Below are positions 59,113 to 64,000 of a stretch of DNA of 64,000 nucleotides, piece by piece. Location: positions 70,482,123 through 70,546,122 of the forward strand of contig OY720636.1 in the NCBI GenBank assembly GCA_963169105.1. The letters run 5' to 3'. This DNA is from Ceriagrion tenellum (lineage: Eukaryota; Arthropoda; Insecta; Odonata; Coenagrionidae). Below the pieces are notes generated by a model, which did not search any database, was not told the origin of the DNA, and saw only the letters and a list, made by a program, of their open reading frames with translations. The stretch's first letter is position 1; each line of letters starts with the position of its first letter. The translations under genes and the position numbers were made by a program.

Positions 59113-61247
59113 CTGCGAAAAAAGAATTGATAATTTTAATTAGTCGACGTCAAAATGAAGGGCTCGCGAGCCAAATTACCTCCCGATTTTATATGAGGAC
59201 CTCTCCATAATGACTGCTGGAAAAATTGACTCTAGACTATGAATCTTTTTCAAATAACTCTTTCGCGAATCCGCAATAAAGCAGAAAGTTTTAATCTAAG
59301 TGACAGAGGTAAAGTTGCGTATTATCCACTTCTAAATTTAAGTTTTATAATGAGCATTTTCTGTATGAAGTTATATTTAGAATGGTTATTACTAATTAGT
59401 AAAAATAACTTTTTAGACTCCACTAGTCAGTTCACAGGTCAATTTCTCGCACAATCCGGATTTCGACACCTGGCATCATCATCAGGTGCTCAATGACGAG
59501 CCAAGAAGGTATTGCGAAGGTTTAAATAGAGAATAAAGGTGGATGGGAGGGAGAATACGTGATGGGAGAGCAATAGGAAATAATCTTAGAAGGGAGGGGG
59601 AGAGCCATCAAGGTCTATTACGCGGTTTTGGCTGGGGAGCGGAGGAGGGGAAGGACTACTTTGTTGAGGGAAGCTGAATCAAGGTTTTTGGATTAGGGAA
59701 GAGGCGGGAAATAACATTCATTAAGGATAGATTTTATTTAATATTCATGGTTATCACTGATGGGGCGAACTAAAAATAATTATTAATAATCGTCTGATGC
59801 GACTGTTGGAACAAGAGCTACATATCTATTATCAACCTTCATTCGGCTTATGTAAGGTTGTTAGAATTCAATACTCCATTCTGTCTGCAATTCGACAGAG
59901 AAATTTCCAACCCTATTTCTTAATTGTAAGTAATTAAAAAAATAAAAAACCTCACTCTGCTTCAAATGCTTTTACAATGGGAGTAAAATATTGTACCCGT
60001 TTTCGTGGCCCAGGAACTCTTGTGGCTATAAAGTTTTCCTTATTTAGCCCATAGCACACTAAATGTTAATATATTAGGACCAACTGGAATGACCGTAGAT
60101 TCTTAATAGGAAAGATTAGAGTAAGAAATAATATAGAAATTTTATATACACAGAATATAATATTACTCCCCTTTTATAAGATTATTTTTTGCGACGTGTA
60201 AGTAGCCCGTTTAGTCACTGAAAGCTCTTTTGCTGAAATTTTATAGTTTTAAAGACATTATAATGATTTATAACCGTGTAATTTTTGCAGAAAGACGGAA
60301 AGACACCACTACATTTTTTATACATTAGCATAGATAACTGTCACATACCACGTGCAAAATTTTAAGCTAAACGACTCATTACTTAACTAATTCCGAGAAT
60401 AAATAGAAATAATTGGTTTGGCGACTTAGATACCGTAGGAACTATTCCTGTAGAGCTGTAGCCCTAAAAGTCTTAAGCGCACATAGAGAGGTTAGTGGAA
60501 AAAATGCTCTAAATAATATCCTACTGATTTGCCTTTATTGATCATGAGAGAGAAATTTACTCGTCTTGATAGTTAAAGTTAACATATGCTCTGTTATGCC
60601 GAGGAAAAATTTCCCGTTCATAGCCATTGTACAGGTTATCAAGAAGATACGGTATTGTTGAAATCGGAATGAATTTGATATTATTGAAATTAAAGAAGTA
60701 GCTTTTAATCAAGTAGCAAAGCGTATGACACAATAGATTGTAAGATTTGAATAATTTACTCTTTCTGCCAACCAACAGTAAAGAGTTCAATCCTATACCT
60801 TGATTGAAAGTAATTTAAAAAGCAAAGAAGAAAAATTAATTATTTGAAATCACTGATTGTATTATACTTATGTCTCCAATGACGCCTTCAGTGAAAGCCG
60901 TTTTTCTTTAAACAAACGATCAAAAATGTGGTATTTCTCGCACGCTTTTAAGGCCGCTTTACGTGGTACATTTTATTACACAAACGAATTTATCATAGAT
61001 TGTACAAGAAAATGAATGGAATTATAGCAGGTTCTATTTCCCATTCAGTGATTCAGAATATCATGCATGTCTCTTTACACGTTACAATTTTCCTCATGAA
61101 AGTGTTCATACATCCGTTTGTACAATAAATTGAATCGTGTAAAGTGGCCTTTATTCATGCCTTTGCGAGTCATAATCAGATTCTTTGCGGTACATAAAGG
61201 CGTGTTTTACCTTTCTCTGTCTTCGAGGATGAACCTGAATTCATTTG
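59113..61247 (-). other. ABCG last intron, left part
   Basis: Intron sequence between the last two coding exons. AT-rich, with a purine-rich patch at 59520-59700. No other gene seen. Confidence 0.6.
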
Positions 61248-61411
61248 AATATTATTGAAGAGATGCTTCGCAATTTTCCTCAATTATTAGTACAAATATC
61301 AATTATTTAACATAGTTAATTATTACAATAATTATGGAAAAGTACGAAGCATCTTTCCAATATGGATTCTAATACTAATAGATAATTCCACGAAGTGACA
61401 CCTGAAGTCGT
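61248..61411. repeat. inverted-repeat family, copy 2
   Basis: The arms 61248-61292 and about 61325-61371 are diverged reverse complements (AGATGCTTCG near the centre of each). They are followed by CACGAAGTGACACCTGAAG at 61389-61407. The right arm plus flank corresponds to 7200-7015 of copy 1. It sits within the last ABCG intron. Confidence 0.6.
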
Positions 61412-61871
61412 GAAGTTTAAACTTGAATACGTCCGAATCCGATTCATTCTAGTTGGATCTTTGCGCCTATTATTGTAGATTAAGCGTGTGTATTCTTAAG
61501 GTCTTCTCATTTTCGTAATCATTTGACTGGATGGCGTTTGTCGCGGTTACTACCTCTCTTTGGTGTTATATCATGCACCCGTACGCGTGAACGCAAAAGA
61601 CATTTTTCTTCTTTCTATGCTTTATTTGAGCGGTTTCAAACCTTTCTCTTTCATTGAGTGCACGTAAGTTACATATTTCCAAAAATCTTTTTTCTTGTAT
61701 TAAACAATCGTCAATTTTTTTATTATTGCTGCTTTTTTGTCTTTAATTCCACATTATTTCAATTTGTTTCACGTTCTTCTTGATGGCAAAGCACGTATCT
61801 CCAGGGGTATGTGGCACAAGATAGGAACCGCTATTCTAGTGGAATAGCATGTATCCCAAATGAAATCCAAC

Positions 61872-61943
61872 CTGCAGAGTTAATTTCATACTTATAATGA
61901 GGACTGCAACCGCCAAACTCTCGTCAGCTGCCTTTTGCCTCCA
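61872..61943 (-). CDS. candidate alternative exon of the ABCG gene
   Basis: Inside the last intron, TTTATTTTCTACAG (a strong acceptor, ending at 61944) opens exactly 24 sense codons before CAG|GTTGGA, a weak donor. The peptide is WRQKAADESLAVAVLI then ISMKLTLQ. Because it is 72 nt and the flanking exons are in phase 0, it could be inserted in frame, or serve as an alternative terminal exon reading on through VGFHLGYMLFH to TAG at 61838-61836. It is hydrophobic like the normal last helix but lacks the R-AYL-LR ending. It could equally be a chance match to splice signals. Confidence 0.3.
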
Positions 61944-62613
61944 CTGTAGAAAATAAATTAATTAAATGATCGAGATTTATCTAAGCTCCAAGTCAAAGTG
62001 TATGCACATCCAAGCATATATTAAGAAAGCAACCCTGAAATCAACCGCTGATGTCGTCAATTTTGCAAACATCTATGTAACCCAGATTTTGTGATGGGAC
62101 AAGATCCAACCTGAACGTTAGATCTAATGCGCAGCGTTAGAGCAGTCAGGCAACATATTTGGGTAACATAGTCACCCGTAAATGGGACAAAGTCGTCCAG
62201 AGAAATTTATATCTTTTTTAAGAACTGCGATATTTTTTCAAATTAATGTTTGCCCGCATATGATAACCTAATGAGGCCAATTACCCACTTACCCACTAGG
62301 CCACCACGCGTCGATAGCTTAGTGGGGAAAATTCTTTATTTAAAGTTGAAATTAGAGGATTTCAAATAAGTGTCAGGGACTAAGGGCCAAAAATTGGAGA
62401 TCTGAAGGTGTGTTAACATTACAGTAATCAAAACATAACATTACAGTCATCAGAATTCCAAATTTGATGGCAGGGAACTCAAATCTCAAGGAAACGCAAA
62501 TAAAATTGACATTTGAAGCACCAATCGAAAAAGGATTATTGTTTAATAGGTACAGTGTTAAATGAGCTTATAGGAGCCACCAGAGTTCTACTCGTTCGGC
62601 AGCTAGTACTTAC

Positions 62614-62704
62614 CTCCCTTAGGAATTTCTGGGGGTACTTGTAATGGCAGTACTTCTTGTCACAATCCAGGGTGTCCCTATTGTTATAGATGGCCACCAC
62701 ATAC
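62614..62704 (-). CDS. penultimate coding exon of an ABCG-family transporter
   Basis: A 91-nt minus exon bounded by the acceptor TTAACAG (ending at 62705) and the donor GAG|GTAAGTA. It starts with one base that completes a split codon, then 30 codons: YVVAIYNNRDTLDCDKKYC followed by HYKYPQKFLRE. The pattern VAIY, C-x(4-6)-YCH[FY]-x-x-P-x-x-FL is the conserved extracellular loop before the last helix in ABCG proteins, and the two cysteines probably form its disulphide. It splices in phase 0 to 59112. The exon before it, which would hold the preceding membrane helix, is not recognisable between 62705 and 64000 and probably lies outside. Confidence 0.88.
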
Positions 62705-64000
62705 CTGTTAAGATGAGTAAAATGGATTTCATTATTAATTACTAATCACTATGCCATAGAGATGAGGATTTATGACCATGCATGGTATACAATGGATTTT
62801 CAGTTTTCTGATTTTTCAACTGCAAACTACTTCTCATTATACTTCGATGGAAAAACTTTTAATATGCATTCACCTGCATTGTTATCTCACTTAGTAATTC
62901 GCCGACTAAGGTGTTTTTTAAAAGTCCTCGCTTGTAGTAAAATGTCCTCGTGTGAGAGTAAGATTTGTGGAAATGGTTATGTGCTTAAAAAATAATTCGG
63001 ATGTAATTATCAGTTATAATTATCATTGACCTGTTAAATAATACTTATAATTAAGCTCAATAGTGCTTCATTAAATTGCTGGTGATCTAACGTAATTTTG
63101 AGTTTTTTTGCTCCGATTAATAAAAAAAACATTTCCTGGAGATCCTTAAGGTTTTCTCGTACTTTATAATAACAGAGCAGGTTCAGGTCTGCACGAACCT
63201 TCTCTGTTATTCATAATATATATTTTATTTCATGGTATCTAAGGTGCAATTCCTTTCATTTTTTCTTTCTTAACAGCATTCTTCCCTTTTTCGAAGTTTA
63301 GGTCATACTATTACCCCATCATTCGTCTCCCTCAAATGTTATTCCTCCTTCAAATCTCTCCAGATGAACTTTTTTCCTCAACCACCTTACACATTTTTTT
63401 TTGTTCCTATTCATCCAGCCCTGAGATCCCTTCTCCATCCGTTCCTAAATTCCCATTTCCAAAGTTTCCAATCCACGCGCTTTTACTCTCCTCAGAGACA
63501 AATTTCAAATGATTCAAATGCAATCACTATATGTATCGGGCCGTGAATATCTGCCGTTGTTTTAATTCGTATATTAAATTGCGTTGGGTCCTTCCACCAT
63601 AATTTTTGGTCTGGATTCTTATTTCTTGTCATTCCCTTCCTGATTTTCAATGACAAAATTTTCCCTAAGATTACAATTTATAAGTATATATTTCATCTTT
63701 CGGCCAAAGTAGTTACTCACATTAGTAATTTACGTCACTGAGTTAAAAAGCATTGATGATGTTCATTAGGAATCACCAAATGAGATATGTGAGTTGCGTA
63801 ATTTATTTGTTAAAATGATTGAGTATTGCTTATTATTATTTTCCTGTCATTCTGGTAGTTGTTTATTTATGTCATTCTGGTAGTAGCATATTTTGTTTGT
63901 GCTTATGGATGTGACTGTTTATGCTGTAGAGGTGGAACAAACACCTTTAATGAACCCTCACAAAAACTCGTCATGTTAGGGGAGCGAGGTTGAAAAGCAA
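62705..64000 (-). other. ABCG upstream intron; no further exon found
   Basis: AT-rich, T-rich at 63240-63500. A 15-bp direct duplication, TGTCATTCTGGTAGT, occurs at about 63845-63885. No ABCG exon (membrane helices 4-5) could be recognised on the minus strand. Confidence 0.45.

Overview
The window looks like a gene-poor stretch of a large, AT-rich arthropod genome, most likely an insect. The reasons are spliceosomal exon/intron boundaries, decayed RTE-like and Jockey/CR1-like LINE tails, Penelope-like element (PLE) pieces, MITE-like elements, tRNA-derived SINE-like heads, long AT microsatellites, and CpG-rich islands in an otherwise AT-rich background. There are no bacterial-type operons. Most open frames shorter than about 150 codons look like chance frames or transposon debris.

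Host genes. Three short exons on the minus strand can be supported. At 62614-62704 and 58996-59112 are the last two coding exons of an ABC transporter of subfamily G (half-transporter): the extracellular loop and final membrane helix, ending in a basic tail. They join in phase 0 across a 3.5 kb intron, and the rest of that gene lies to the right of the window. Inside the intron (61872-61943) is a 72-nt in-frame candidate alternative exon. At 10672-10756, inside a CpG island (about 10380-11280), is a start-codon exon with a good Kozak context and a GTGAGT donor. Its peptide resembles the N-terminus of ABCG proteins, so the window may span the gap of about 48 kb between two head-to-tail ABCG genes. 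The first gene would end near 58.3-59.0 kb and the second would start at 10.75 kb and run off to the left.

Mobile-element layout. 0.4-1.5 kb: a TTAA-flanked palindromic MITE, an inverted pair of PLE-type hammerhead-like motifs, and a LINE tail. 3.5-8.6 kb: SINE-like heads, a PLE GIY-YIG endonuclease fragment, foldback repeats and a LINE tail. 12.8-18.6 kb: a LINE tail, a TIR element (copy A of a four-copy family), a 1 kb long-TIR foldback element, a LINE tail, and a PLE 5' end with inverted pseudo-LTRs, hammerhead-like motifs and an N-terminal ORF. 20-25 kb: two LINE fragments and a striking 86-nt hairpin. 26.4-28.2 kb: a long decayed block, purine-rich on the minus strand. 29-38.2 kb: a possible TIR element, more LINE tails, TIR-family copies B and C (C is split by a nested LINE), a second CpG-rich island and a smaller MITE. 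44-54.3 kb: an unrecognised ORF, a hairpin, TIR-family copy D, four LINE fragments and an (AT)n tract of 112 bp. 54.3-64 kb is mostly plain AT-rich sequence around the ABCG 3' exons.

All identities come from reading the sequence and from knowledge of the families. No alignment or database search was possible.
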